Virus record (IMG/VR): IMGVR_UViG_3300007735_000784
Coordinates: 1-64,000 of that record
Length of the DNA: 64,000 nt
Source: a virus
Direction: 5' to 3' (one strand)
Shown: positions 17,159 through 27,022 of the stretch, in pieces
Position numbering within the stretch: position 1 is the stretch's first letter
Layout: every line of letters starts with the position of its first letter
The notes under the pieces: generated by a model
The model's database searches: none
Told to the model about the DNA's origin: nothing
Seen by the model: the letters and a program-made list of their open reading frames with translations, nothing else
Program-made: the position numbers and the translations under genes

Positions 17159-17925
17159 GTTTAGGTTTAAGGAAAAATCGACCATTATCTAAAAATGCCT
17201 TTGTAAGAGGTAGGGAGGGTATTGGTAATCTTGGATGCCCTACTATTACAATAGGCGATAATCAAGAAAGTGGGATTGTATTTATTGATGAAGGTGGAGG
17301 ATTGCTTGCTTTAATTAATGGAGGTGAACCAGTTTATACAATAGGAACTATAACAGGTACAGTTCCATCAGGATTTAATTTAGATATTACTGAAATAGAC
17401 GGAGAATATTATGTATATTTTGATTTAAAGGCTGATACATTTGGTTCTTATACATTTTCAGTAACAGTATTAGATACTAATAACTGTGAAAGTGCTGCTA
17501 AGACATTTACTATTGAAGTATGGGCACAGTTTGCTAATAAAACTACACAGGTTGTAACTATTGGAGATGCTTTTTTAATAGCTGTATCTGGACTCCCCCT
17601 TTATGGCTCGGGTGTAGCTTTAGATTCTATCACTTTGAATTATGCAAGTGCTGTCGGGTCATTTCCTAATATAGAAGATCCAAACGGTGATTTCACGGCT
17701 GATTTATACGGGACAGCACCAACAGGGAATGTTACTGATGCTGTAATTTATGATATAACTGAGGCATATCCACCATTTGCAACAGGATCAACTCCATACA
17801 CAGGATCATTTATTTCTGGATCAGATGGTTTTAGTGAATTTGATGGATCAGTTGCTAATGGAGATTGGAAATTTCGTGGGGTGAACGGCACAATTAATTC
17901 AGTATCGCTAGTATTTAAACCATAA
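17155..17925 (+). CDS. Fibre protein with Ig-like domain
   Basis: 256 aa. Residues 50-125 read as an Ig-like (cadherin/PKD-type) beta sandwich: FNLDITEIDGEYYVYFDLKA followed by GSYTFSVTVLDTNNC and FTIEVW. The C-terminal portion (about 130-256) ends with a NGDWKFRGVNG segment that recalls the P-domain jelly roll of some proteases and adhesins. A carbohydrate- or surface-binding role is inferred. Confidence 0.5.
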   Translation: MSLGLRKNRPLSKNAFVRGREGIGNLGCPTITIGDNQESGIVFIDEGGGLLALINGGEPVYTIGTITGTVPSGFNLDITEIDGEYYVYFDLKADTFGSYTFSVTVLDTNNCESAAKTFTIEVWAQFANKTTQVVTIGDAFLIAVSGLPLYGSGVALDSITLNYASAVGSFPNIEDPNGDFTADLYGTAPTGNVTDAVIYDITEAYPPFATGSTPYTGSFISGSDGFSEFDGSVANGDWKFRGVNGTINSVSLVFKP

Positions 17926-17927
17926 AA

Positions 17928-18484
17928 ATGATAGGAAGTTTAAAAAATAAACCAAATAATTTATTAGCACTATTCTTTATATTAGTGTTTATGCTAATTT
18001 TAATACTATCTTCATGCGCAACAAGGGAGAAATGCAATCAATTATTTCCTCCATCTACAAAGGATAGTATTGTTTATATCACTAAAGATAGCGTTTCGTA
18101 TAGAGATACTACCATATATATACCAGGTAATACAATAACTCTAAGAGATACAATAGTAGATTGTGCAGACTTTGAAAAGGAGCTAGAAGATGCCCGAACA
18201 AAACTAAGAATAATAGTAAGAAAAGGAAGATTAACAGCCACTTGTGAATGTAAGGAGCTAGAGGTTAAATTTAGGGTTTATGAGCATTGGCATACATTAG
18301 TAAAAAGCCATGATAGATTAGAATTAAGAACAGCCGCTACAAAACGCAAACATTGGCTATCTTTTTGGGAGTCATGGGCTGCTATTGGGCTATTAATTGT
18401 ATTTATTGGAGGCTTTATATTTAAAAAAATAGGGCTAAAGTTGGCGTTTACCATTACACCCCCATTTATTACAATAGTAAAGAG

Positions 18485-18488
<4 letters not shown>
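17928..18488 (+). CDS. Lipobox plus C-terminal TM protein; candidate unimolecular spanin
   Basis: 186 aa. The N-terminus has a hydrophobic signal (residues 11-26) ending in a lipobox LSSC, with the acylated Cys at position 30. A periplasmic region with coiled-coil character (about 70-100) follows. A C-terminal hydrophobic segment (about 150-170) would span the inner membrane. An outer-membrane lipoprotein end and an inner-membrane end in one chain is the architecture of u-spanins, which fuse the membranes in the last lysis step. Position among fibre genes is unusual. Membrane topology is well supported; the spanin function is inferred. Confidence 0.5.
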
Positions 18489-20064
<1,576 letters not shown>

Positions 20065-20081
20065 TTTAAAAAATCAATAAT

Positions 20082-20537
20082 ATGGCATCAGTACCTTTAT
20101 TAGGAGCAACACCCAAGACAACCTATTGTACTTGGCTTCCAGCAACAACAGCAAATACTAAATCAGATGGTTCTGGAACTATAGGAACAGATATTTTACT
20201 TGCCTGTACAGCAGGTTCTAATGGAGCATGGATAGACAGAATACGTCTTATGCCTGTAGGGACAACAGCAGCAACATCAACAGCAACAACAGCTACAGTA
20301 GCTAGAATATTTGTATCTACTCAAACATCTGGAGCTACCACAAACCTAAATACTCACTCATGGCAAGAGATGTCGTGTCCTGCTCAAACAGTAAATCAAG
20401 CTACAGTATCTATTAGCCCAGTAGATGTTCCTGCCGGTTTTAGATTAGAAGCCGGAGAAAGTATTTTATTTTCTATGTATCATGTAGCAGCAGCTAATAC
20501 AGCATGGGAATGTACAGTTTTTTCAACAGATTACTAA
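20082..20537 (+). CDS. Hypothetical virion protein
   Basis: 151 aa, Thr/Ala-rich beta-type sequence with no membrane segment. The C-terminal segment (SPVDVPAGFRLEAGESILFSMY) has the look of a phage surface jelly-roll. It lies between the collagen fibre and the poly-glycine proteins, so a decoration or fibre role is likely. No family was recognised. Confidence 0.5.
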   Translation: MASVPLLGATPKTTYCTWLPATTANTKSDGSGTIGTDILLACTAGSNGAWIDRIRLMPVGTTAATSTATTATVARIFVSTQTSGATTNLNTHSWQEMSCPAQTVNQATVSISPVDVPAGFRLEAGESILFSMYHVAAANTAWECTVFSTDY

Positions 20538-20547
20538 AATCTAGTCT

Positions 20548-21480
20548 ATGAGTTATATAGAAGGAGGAGAAAACGAATTATATAAGAATACTTGTAGAGT
20601 AAGCACTTTTAGACCGTTACAACAAAGGGGTTCAAGTATTGAAAGATGGCAAACTTGGCAACCAACACCTCAAGAAACCATGGCCTATTTTTTATGTATA
20701 GGTGGTGGTGGTGGTGGTGGAGGAGGATTCTCAGGACTTACACTAACAGCTAGAGGTGGAGGAGGTGGTGGAGGTTCCGCAGGTCAAACAAGAGGATTAA
20801 TACCTTTAATGTTCTTACCTAAAATATTATATATCTCAGTAGCAGTAGGTGGTGCAGGAGGAACCGCAGGAGTAAGTGGTGGAACTGCAAGTAGAAGTTA
20901 TATATCTGTAGCTCCTAATAGCACTGCGGGAAATCGTGTTATGTCATCTGCTGGATCTTCTAATGGAGCTACTGGTGGAGCTGCTGGTACAGCCGCAGGT
21001 GCATCTGCTGGTGGTAATGGAGAAGCAGCAGGTGCTTTCACTGACCAGATGGTAGGTCAATGGGGAATATTTCAGTTTTTAGCAGGTAAGAATGGAGCTG
21101 CGGCTGGTGCTTTAGGATTAGCAGGAGGATCCAATACATTATATACTACAGGTTGTTCTAATGGAGGTAGTGGTGGTGGAAGCACTACAGCACTTAATGT
21201 TGCAGGAGCAGGAGGTGCCCAAACTGGAGTTGGTATTTGGGATAGCATACCAGGAGGTGCTGTAGCAGGACCAATAGATGGATCTACAGGATATAATACT
21301 AGATTTGAAATGATACTTCCTTATGGGGGAAGCGGAGGAGCATCAGGAACAACAGGAATAGGAGGTAATGGTGGTGATGGAGGATTCCCAGGTGGAGGTG
21401 GCGGAGGAGGTGGAGGAGGAACTACAGGAGGAGCTGGTGGTAATGGAGGTGATGGAATAGTAATGATTATATCATGGTAA
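20548..21480 (+). CDS. Poly-glycine virion protein, copy 1 (adhesin candidate)
   Basis: 310 aa. After a conserved 45-residue head (WQTWQPTPQETMAYFLCIGG), long glycine runs alternate with short hydrophobic motifs: about residues 50-60, 72-80, 205-215, 255-290. Glycine runs bordered by loops resemble the polyglycine sandwich of T-even tail-tip adhesins (gp38), which carry receptor-binding loops; that is analogy, not demonstrated homology. A paralogue follows immediately. Receptor binding is inferred. Confidence 0.55.
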   Translation: MSYIEGGENELYKNTCRVSTFRPLQQRGSSIERWQTWQPTPQETMAYFLCIGGGGGGGGGFSGLTLTARGGGGGGGSAGQTRGLIPLMFLPKILYISVAVGGAGGTAGVSGGTASRSYISVAPNSTAGNRVMSSAGSSNGATGGAAGTAAGASAGGNGEAAGAFTDQMVGQWGIFQFLAGKNGAAAGALGLAGGSNTLYTTGCSNGGSGGGSTTALNVAGAGGAQTGVGIWDSIPGGAVAGPIDGSTGYNTRFEMILPYGGSGGASGTTGIGGNGGDGGFPGGGGGGGGGGTTGGAGGNGGDGIVMIISW

Positions 21481-21495
21481 TTAAAATTTTAAGTT

Positions 21496-22431
21496 ATGTA
21501 TATTGAACCAGGAGATAACAGTCTTAATAGAACTAGAAATAGAGTAAGTATGTTTACTACTATGGGAGGTGCTGTAGGTACTTCATGGCAAACATGGCAA
21601 CCTAATCCAGATGAAACTATGGCTTACATTATATGTGTAGGAGGAGGAGGTTCTGGAGCAGGCGGCTTCTCCGGTCTAGCAGGTTCTATCCGTGGTGGTG
21701 GAGGTGGTGGAGGTGCAGCAGGACAGACTAGATGTATAATCCCTTTAATGTTTTTACCTAAGATTCTTTATATTTCACCCGGAGCAGGAGGAGCATCAGT
21801 AGCCGCTTCTACAAATGGTAATCCTGGAACTTTATCTTATGTATGTGTTGCACCTAATACTACAGCAGCTAATGTTATTGTTCAATCTGGAGCCGCAAGA
21901 GCTTCTAACACAGTAGCAACAGCAGGATCAGGAACAACAGCAGGAGCAGGTGGTACAGCAGAAACTATTAGCACTGTATTATTATGTGTAGTGGGACAGT
22001 GGGGACTATTACAGTTTCTTGCCGGTAAAGCAGGAGCAGCCGCAGGAGCCGTTACGGGAGCCGCAGGAGGATCTAATACATTATATACAGCAGGTTGTTC
22101 TAATGGTGGAGCTGGTGGAGCTAGTACTCCAGCAGCTAATACTAACTTTGCAGGAGGTGCCCAAACAGGTGCAGGTATATGGCCTACTATGCCAGGTGGT
22201 ACAGCAGGAGGTAATCCTGGATCAGGGGCTACGGGTTATAATAATATGTTTGAAATGATTTTGCCTTATGGAGGTACAGGTGGTGGTACTGGAGGTACAG
22301 CACTTACTGTAGCAGGAAATGGTGGTGATGGAGGCTTTCCTGGTGGTGGAGGTGGTGGCGGTGGTGGTGGTGTTACTGGAGGGAGAGGTGGTAAAGGTGG
22401 TGATGGTTGCGTATGGATAATCTCATGGTAA
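21496..22431 (+). CDS. Poly-glycine virion protein, copy 2 (paralogue of the 20548 gene)
   Basis: 311 aa, collinear with the preceding gene: same head (TWQPNPDETMAYIICVGGGG), same LIPLMFLPKILYIS segment, same NTLYTAGCSNGG, same FEMILPYGG block and same glycine-rich tail ending in IISW. The segments between glycine runs differ most, as expected if they are receptor-facing loops. The stop overlaps the next ATG (ATGGTAA). The pair probably arose by tandem duplication. Confidence 0.6.
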   Translation: MYIEPGDNSLNRTRNRVSMFTTMGGAVGTSWQTWQPNPDETMAYIICVGGGGSGAGGFSGLAGSIRGGGGGGGAAGQTRCIIPLMFLPKILYISPGAGGASVAASTNGNPGTLSYVCVAPNTTAANVIVQSGAARASNTVATAGSGTTAGAGGTAETISTVLLCVVGQWGLLQFLAGKAGAAAGAVTGAAGGSNTLYTAGCSNGGAGGASTPAANTNFAGGAQTGAGIWPTMPGGTAGGNPGSGATGYNNMFEMILPYGGTGGGTGGTALTVAGNGGDGGFPGGGGGGGGGGVTGGRGGKGGDGCVWIISW

Positions 22432-24125
22432 AATTTGATGTAGTCCTCATAGCTAGAAACGAAGATAAAACACTTCCTCGTTTATTAAAATCACTTAATG
22501 AGTTTAAATCATTAGGTGGTAAAGTATATATATTAGATACAGGTTCAAAAGATAATACAGTCCAAGTGGCTAAACAATGGGGATGCCACGTAGAAGAAGT
22601 AGGTGATAAGTTTAGAATCACAATTAATAAAGAACTTGCCAACCAAATAAATGCGTTTACAGGAACACAAATAGTAAAAGACGGTGATAGTGTATTTGAC
22701 TACGCATCTGCCCGTAACTACATAGCTAACTTCGCTACCCATGACATGATAGCCACTCCTGATTGTGATGAAATATGGACAAAATTTAATATAGATAAGA
22801 TAAATCAAGCCGTAGAACAAGCCGATCAATTAGAATATAACTTCGTATTTGCTCACGACGAGAACGGCAAAGAACTCGTAAAATTCCTACACTCTAAATT
22901 CTACAACAGAAATAAAATGAAATGGGTAGGCATTATCCATGAAGTATTACAAGGAGAAGGTAAGCGATTATTCCTAGATGAGAGTATAATTAAACTCGAA
23001 CATTGGCAAAATCCAGAAACAAATAGAAGCGGATACCTACCTGGACTTGCTATTGATTGTTATACAAACCAAGATAATGACAGGAACGCCCACTACTTTG
23101 GTAGAGAGTTAATGTATCATGGATATTTTGAAGCAGCTATAAAACAGTTAGAACGACATATAGCTATGGATAAGTGGCCTACTGAAAGATCACAAAGCAT
23201 GATATTTATAGGGGACTGTTTGCAATACATGAATAAATTTGATGCGTCATGGTATTTAAAAGCGTTTGATCTAGAACCAAACCGCAGGGAACCTCTAATG
23301 AAACTTGCTGAATATTACTATCAGCAGGGCAAAAAAGAGCAAACCAGAGCCTATGGTGAAGCCGCACTAACCATCCAAGGCAATAATTTCTACGCAAATT
23401 ACCAACCTTATTATGAAGATCGGCCACATGAACTATTGTATTGGGCATGGGATGGCATAGATAAAGCAAAATCGGATTATCATTGGGATCAAGCATATAA
23501 GTTTAACCCACATAACACTAAAACATTATCAGGAGCCTCATATAGGTTTAATCTACCAAAAGTTAGTATTATAATACCACAGCTAGGTAGAGAAGAAGGA
23601 TTAAAAAGATGCTTAGACTCTATAAAAAACCTTGACTACCCAAACGCTTTAATAGAAACCATCGTTGTTGAGGGAGAAGAAACAGTGCCTATCAAGGTTC
23701 AAAAAGGACTAGAAAAGTCTACCGGAGAATATATATGTTATGCTGCCAACGACGTAGAATTTACACCAGATAGCCTTAAAATAGCTATCCAAGACTCTAT
23801 TAAACTAAACAAAGGACTTGTTTCATTTACAAGTGGATCACTATTGCCGGACAATGGCAATATTTGTGAGCACTTTATAATTAAGCGAGAACTTATTGAT
23901 AAGCTAGAAGCTAGACAAATATTCTCTACCGACTTTAATCACGTAGGAGTAGATAATTGGCTATGGGCACAGGCTACTAAGTTAGATACATCATATAGAT
24001 CAACAGCGTTTATACACCACTACCACTTCTCAAAAGGAGCTGAATTAGATAATGTTTATAAAAGGGGATGGGATAAAGTAATGAGAGATAGAGAAATTTT
24101 ACAAAATAAATTAAGTAAATTATAA
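22425..24125 (+). CDS. Double GT2 glycosyltransferase with a TPR-like middle
   Basis: 566 aa; start set at the ATG overlapping the previous stop. Residues 1-190 are a GT2 domain of the WaaE/SunS type: FDVVLIARNEDKTLPRLLKSL, then DYASARNY and ATPDCDEIW (DxD). Residues 200-330 are helical TPR-like repeats (ERHIAMDKWPTERSQSMIFI and following). Residues about 375-480 start again with KVSIIIPQLGREEGLKRCLD, a second GT2 fold including STGEYICYAANDVEFTPDS. It comes after the adhesin genes, so it may glycosylate virion fibres or host-surface components. Acceptor unknown. Confidence 0.75.
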   Translation: MVKFDVVLIARNEDKTLPRLLKSLNEFKSLGGKVYILDTGSKDNTVQVAKQWGCHVEEVGDKFRITINKELANQINAFTGTQIVKDGDSVFDYASARNYIANFATHDMIATPDCDEIWTKFNIDKINQAVEQADQLEYNFVFAHDENGKELVKFLHSKFYNRNKMKWVGIIHEVLQGEGKRLFLDESIIKLEHWQNPETNRSGYLPGLAIDCYTNQDNDRNAHYFGRELMYHGYFEAAIKQLERHIAMDKWPTERSQSMIFIGDCLQYMNKFDASWYLKAFDLEPNRREPLMKLAEYYYQQGKKEQTRAYGEAALTIQGNNFYANYQPYYEDRPHELLYWAWDGIDKAKSDYHWDQAYKFNPHNTKTLSGASYRFNLPKVSIIIPQLGREEGLKRCLDSIKNLDYPNALIETIVVEGEETVPIKVQKGLEKSTGEYICYAANDVEFTPDSLKIAIQDSIKLNKGLVSFTSGSLLPDNGNICEHFIIKRELIDKLEARQIFSTDFNHVGVDNWLWAQATKLDTSYRSTAFIHHYHFSKGAELDNVYKRGWDKVMRDREILQNKLSKL

Positions 24126-24132
24126 TATTTCT

Positions 24133-24140
24133 TATATTTG
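24133..24140 (+). promoter_or_regulatory. Promoter -7 element before the small membrane genes
   Basis: TATATTTG, 15 bp before the ATG at 24156. No convincing -33 TTG was found, so the call is weaker than for the other promoters. Confidence 0.4.
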
Positions 24141-24155
24141 ACAAACTATTTATCT

Positions 24156-24356
24156 ATGTGGAAGCGATATTTAAGCCCAACGCCTGCTAATGTAGCAAGA
24201 ATAATGCTAATAATCAAAGGTGGATTAGCGATATTTATAGGATCAGAGATAGCAACTCACGATTATCGGATGGCAACTTATGGTGCCATAGTAGGTTTTA
24301 TACTACAGGAGCTTGCTAATTTCCTAACTGAGAAACCTAAAGACGATGCTAATTAA
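24156..24356 (+). CDS. Small membrane protein, holin candidate
   Basis: 66 aa from ATG 24156; the in-frame TTG at 24138 lies in the promoter and is not used as the start here. Two hydrophobic segments, about residues 16-30 and 40-56, are separated by a short polar turn and followed by a charged tail. Size and topology match phage holins. Two more small membrane genes follow directly, consistent with a lysis cassette. Confidence 0.55.
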   Translation: MWKRYLSPTPANVARIMLIIKGGLAIFIGSEIATHDYRMATYGAIVGFILQELANFLTEKPKDDAN

Positions 24357-24483
24357 TGTATTAATAATAGCTATAGTTGGCGTTTCTACAATCATAACCC
24401 TTATATTATATAAGACAAGAGATAGAAAGTTTAATCAAAAGCATAGGAAGAATACCATTAAAGACCGAAGATATGATAAGTAA
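24346..24483 (+). CDS. 45-aa single-TM protein
   Basis: A short ORF in the otherwise unexplained gap, overlapping the preceding gene by 11 bp and the next by 11 bp. Residues 3-21 are hydrophobic (NVLIIAIVGVSTIITLILY), followed by a strongly basic tail, giving an N-terminal inner-membrane anchor. It could be an antiholin or i-spanin-like accessory. Overlaps on both sides support translation. Confidence 0.5.
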   Translation: MLINVLIIAIVGVSTIITLILYKTRDRKFNQKHRKNTIKDRRYDK

Positions 24484-24760
24484 TGAGATCTACACAGTAA
24501 TAGGCTTATGTATAGGGATGGCAGGAATATTAAGTGCCGTTATTGGAGCCTGGATAAACATAAAAACAAAATTAGCGTCTATGGAAGTAAAGATGCTTGA
24601 ATTAGAAAAGGACATCCGAAAGACAGACGAAGATGTAAAGGATCACAAGTCAGAGGTTAAAGTTTACATGGATAAGGTAGATAAGAAGCTAGGCAATATC
24701 CACGAAGGTATCAATGATATTAAGGTTACGTTGGCTAATAAGCAGGACAGGAAGGGTTAA
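24473..24760 (+). CDS. TM plus coiled-coil protein (XhlA/i-spanin-like)
   Basis: 95 aa. Residues 8-30 form an N-terminal membrane segment, followed by a heptad-patterned coiled coil to the C-terminus (KLASMEVKMLELEKDI...KKLGNIHEGINDIKV). This resembles XhlA-type holin partners or inner-membrane spanins. Its 3' end overlaps the stop of the leftward gene at 24757 by four bases, so the two transcription units converge here. Confidence 0.5.
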   Translation: MISNEIYTVIGLCIGMAGILSAVIGAWINIKTKLASMEVKMLELEKDIRKTDEDVKDHKSEVKVYMDKVDKKLGNIHEGINDIKVTLANKQDRKG

Positions 24761-24999
24761 AGCTCTTTATCCATTAGTTTTAAAACCTGCGTCCATACCT
24801 CTTTAGTTTTATAAGACGTTTCAATAAGAACTCCACCAGAAAGATAGATGTCTAATCCATATAGCTTAGTATCGTCTTTAAATGCGTAGTATCCCTTAAA
24901 ATCTATTTGATTAAATGATACCATTACAATTCCATCTATGTAGATTTTTACTCTACCGTTGTAGATGTCTAGGGTGTAGGTGTGTTGATCGTTATTCAT
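24757..24999 (-). CDS. Hypothetical protein, last gene of the leftward cluster
   Basis: 80 aa, no recognised domain. Beta-rich with IKIYIDG- and GGVLIETSYK-like strands. The stop overlaps that of the convergent rightward gene by four bases; no terminator hairpin separates them. Confidence 0.5.
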   Translation of the reverse strand: MNNDQHTYTLDIYNGRVKIYIDGIVMVSFNQIDFKGYYAFKDDTKLYGLDIYLSGGVLIETSYKTKEVWTQVLKLMDKEL

Positions 25000-25008
25000 G
25001 TTTATTTT

Positions 25009-25503
25009 TTACGTTAATTTAAGGTAAAGGTTGCGTTCTATTTCATATAATTTCTCGATCCTACTTACATTCTTATTATAAATGAGCATCTTGGTTCTAT
25101 CTTGGAACTCCCATTTTTCGTGGCAGCCGTTGGTTCCTAATCCACAGCAGAGTATATTGTGATTCAGAGGGTGAAACGCCAACTTTGGGTGTGCCCCTCT
25201 GGTGAGTATATGGCTTACATAACTATGGCTAAATTCTTTTAGCTCCATCCCACATTCTTCGCATTTACATATCCCCTGTTTATTGGCCGACAATAACCAC
25301 ATAGCCTGATAGTATTCCATTTTCTTGGCCGATTTAGCCTTGGTTTTATCTGAGGGCTTATACGAAAGTTTGCGTTTTGTCTTATTTTTAATAGCCTTGA
25401 AATGCGTTTCACATATCCTAGAGCAAACAGATTGAAGTGGTCTAATAGGCATAAAATCCAACTTACAATACTTGCACTTCTTTATTTTAAGGATGGGATT
25501 CAT
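25009..25503 (-). CDS. Zinc-finger/HNH-like protein (NinG-like)
   Basis: 164 aa; the start at 25503 gives an ATGA overlap with the upstream stop and is preferred over 25515. The N-terminus has CKYCKLDFMP and a later CSRIC pair (zinc knuckle), a basic middle, then CKCEECG, HILTRGAHP and NILCCGLGTNGCHEKWE. The last block has the His-containing, Asn/His-type layout of HNH-like nucleases as in phage NinG/Rap recombination proteins. A Holliday-junction or nicking role is inferred. Confidence 0.55.
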   Translation of the reverse strand: MNPILKIKKCKYCKLDFMPIRPLQSVCSRICETHFKAIKNKTKRKLSYKPSDKTKAKSAKKMEYYQAMWLLSANKQGICKCEECGMELKEFSHSYVSHILTRGAHPKLAFHPLNHNILCCGLGTNGCHEKWEFQDRTKMLIYNKNVSRIEKLYEIERNLYLKLT

Positions 25504-25718
25504 ATAGATTTCCAATTTAATGAAGGCTTAAACTCCCTAAATCTAATCACCGGATCTATATTCAATAGATGACAAGCCTCAATATACTCATTGAGTGTGA
25601 GTTTCTCCAGGCGAATATTAATTCTCTCATAGCTCCAGCCTGTCATCTGACAAAACTGCTTCATAGTTATCTTTCGCTTTTTTAATTCAGCCTTTAATGC
25701 TAATACAAAATTGTTCAT
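25500..25718 (-). CDS. Small HTH regulator-like protein
   Basis: 72 aa. The start is placed at 25718 because a promoter -7 element (TATATTTG on the minus strand) occupies 25735-25742; the longer in-frame start at 25748 would lie upstream of it. Residues 15-40 (KKRKITMKQFCQMTGWSYERI) fit an Xre-type helix-turn-helix. It may be an early regulator. Confidence 0.55.
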   Translation of the reverse strand: MNNFVLALKAELKKRKITMKQFCQMTGWSYERINIRLEKLTLNEYIEACHLLNIDPVIRFREFKPSLNWKSI

Positions 25719-25734
25719 AGTGTCTAATTTTGTA

Positions 25735-25765
25735 CAAATATAGTGCAATTATATGAAACGCCAAA
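25735..25765 (-). promoter_or_regulatory. Leftward Bacteroidota promoter
   Basis: On the minus strand TTTG (25762-25765), 19 bp spacer, TATATTTG (25735-25742). The -33 TTTG is part of the palindromic phage motif at 25757-25774, so a protein bound there could control the promoter. Confidence 0.65.
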
Positions 25766-25774
25766 GTTAGCGTT
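25757..25774. repeat. Palindromic copy of the phage-wide motif at a promoter
   Basis: AACGCCAAAGTTAGCGTT, intergenic, overlapping the -33 element of the leftward promoter. Confidence 0.7.
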
Positions 25775-25778
25775 GTAA

Positions 25779-26156
25779 TTAATACATCTCTGGGTTCTTA
25801 TATACCCATACACATTCTAGTATAGGAGCATCACCTGAGAATATAAGTTTTGATGGCTTATCTATGAACTCTACCCCGTTCCATTTATATACAGCAGGGT
25901 GCCTTACATAAGCTATTCCAGATGGTGTGTGTATCTTTGTAGCAAAGCAGGTTGTTACTCTTAAAATGCTGCTATTAGGGAATGAGAATAGGTTTCCATA
26001 AACGTCTGTGGTCTTAATAAAGCCCGTATATTGGCCTCTGGTGTCCATATCATTAATGATGTCTAATGCAAGTATAGTTAGCGTTTCGGTCTTAATTTCA
26101 GCCACTATAATAGGCAAATATGCCCTAGTCTTTTCAATATTAATCTTAAACTTCAT
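25779..26156 (-). CDS. Hypothetical protein
   Basis: 125 aa; start at 26156 chosen for the ATGA overlap with the upstream gene (the frame is open to 26222 but would overlap it by 70 bp). Beta-rich with a GQYTGFIKTTDVYGN segment and an ATKIHTPSGIAYVRHPAVY segment. No family recognised. Confidence 0.5.
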   Translation of the reverse strand: MKFKINIEKTRAYLPIIVAEIKTETLTILALDIINDMDTRGQYTGFIKTTDVYGNLFSFPNSSILRVTTCFATKIHTPSGIAYVRHPAVYKWNGVEFIDKPSKLIFSGDAPILECVWVYKNPEMY

Positions 26157-26374
26157 GCCGGTCTTATCTCTGTTTTTAATAATGGATTCAAACGCTTTTC
26201 TAAATTCTGTTTCCATTTGCATAGTTTATAGGCTCCTGTTATAATAGTGCTGCCATCACGAGTATTGATGAGGGCATACTTTTTTGGAACGCTATCTTTG
26301 CCTTCTGTGGGTTTCTTTTTAAGGGGATCTTCTCCCGTCTTTTTGGCTATTGCAGCTCGTTGATATTCATTCAT
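26153..26374 (-). CDS. Small basic hypothetical protein
   Basis: 73 aa, Lys-rich, with PKKYALINTRDGSTIITGAYK in the middle. Possible small DNA- or RNA-binding protein. It sits just left of three TGCTTTTT repeats that may act as its upstream control region. Confidence 0.5.
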   Translation of the reverse strand: MNEYQRAAIAKKTGEDPLKKKPTEGKDSVPKKYALINTRDGSTIITGAYKLCKWKQNLEKRLNPLLKTEIRPA

Positions 26375-26375
26375 A

Positions 26376-26430
26376 GTTTTACAATCGCTTTTTAAAAATA
26401 ATGCTTTTTGAAAACGCTTTTTAAAATTGC
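26376..26430 (-). promoter_or_regulatory. Cluster of three CTTTTT/AAAAAG repeats upstream of a leftward gene
   Basis: Three near-copies of YGCTTTTTRAAAA within 55 bp, directly 5' of the leftward gene starting at 26374. The same element occurs near 26985, 27010 and 27398 before other leftward genes. Confidence 0.45.
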
Positions 26431-26452
26431 ATATTAAGCCCTGGAACCGCTA

Positions 26453-26646
26453 TTATATATTATGTATAGTTTGCGTTTCAGATGCTATTAATGCCGTTCT
26501 AAGGGGTTCTGTTCTTATGGGTTTCTTACCTGCGTTACTATTATTCCTGTCCCAATAAGCCGGTTCACTATCTGTGAATAGCTTAATTTTGTGGTGAGTG
26601 TGTGCTGGTGGTTTGCCCGTCTTAAAATAAAGGTTTTATATCTCAT
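26453..26646 (-). pseudogene. Small leftward gene interrupted by a one-base deletion in an A-run
   Basis: The ATG at 26646 is followed after four codons by an A4 run. Reading on, the frame changes, and a coherent frame (KTGKPPAHTHHKIKLF, then FTDSEPAYWDRNNS) runs to the stop at 26453. Adding one A gives a 64-aa protein. The segment is 194 bp, one short of a multiple of three. Either a sequencing or assembly error in the homopolymer or a real decay event; programmed slippage is also possible. Confidence 0.45.
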
Positions 26647-26672
26647 AGGTTAGTTATTTAAAGTTAGCGTTT

Positions 26673-26912
26673 CTAATAGTTATACTCTACACTAATAGCC
26701 CGTTCAAAATTATACATATTGTCCAGGGCTGCCAAATATTGATAGGTGGCTAGTTCGTTGTCCATCTCGGTCCATTCTTTTGTAAATTCTGGGCTGTTAT
26801 TAAATAGCAGGTTCCCCCAATCAATCAAATGATTGTAGAATAATTCTGTGGGATATATGGACCTTAGCCAATTTTGGCGTTTCTCCAAGTGGTTTGGCAT
26901 ATTTATTTGCAT
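26673..26912 (-). CDS. Small hypothetical protein
   Basis: 79 aa, rich in Trp, Tyr and Asn; possible alternative start five codons in (MPNHLEK). No domain recognised. A 14-bp motif copy (26660-26673) overlaps its stop codon. Confidence 0.5.
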   Translation of the reverse strand: MQINMPNHLEKRQNWLRSIYPTELFYNHLIDWGNLLFNNSPEFTKEWTEMDNELATYQYLAALDNMYNFERAISVEYNY

Positions 26913-27000
26913 AACTATTAAGGTATAAAATTGATATTATTAATAGAGTGAATGTTATTATAAGCCAAACAAGGCCGCTAAAATTATGCTTTTTAATCAT
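26821..27000 (-). CDS. 59-aa single-TM ORF overlapping the next gene
   Basis: Open frame with an N-terminal basic segment and one membrane helix at residues 10-27 (LVWLIITFTLLIISILYL). Its second half overlaps the 26912 gene in another frame by 92 bp, which is long. Supported by position (it fills an otherwise empty gap) and by the membrane segment. Could be spurious. Confidence 0.35.
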   Translation of the reverse strand: MIKKHNFSGLVWLIITFTLLIISILYLNSYANKYAKPLGETPKLAKVHISHRIILQSFD

Positions 27001-27022
27001 TGGTTAGAATGCTTTTTGAAAA

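Noticed and set aside
26008-26244. Rightward 78-aa ORF opposite the leftward cluster
   Set aside because: It is antisense to two better-supported overlapping leftward genes.
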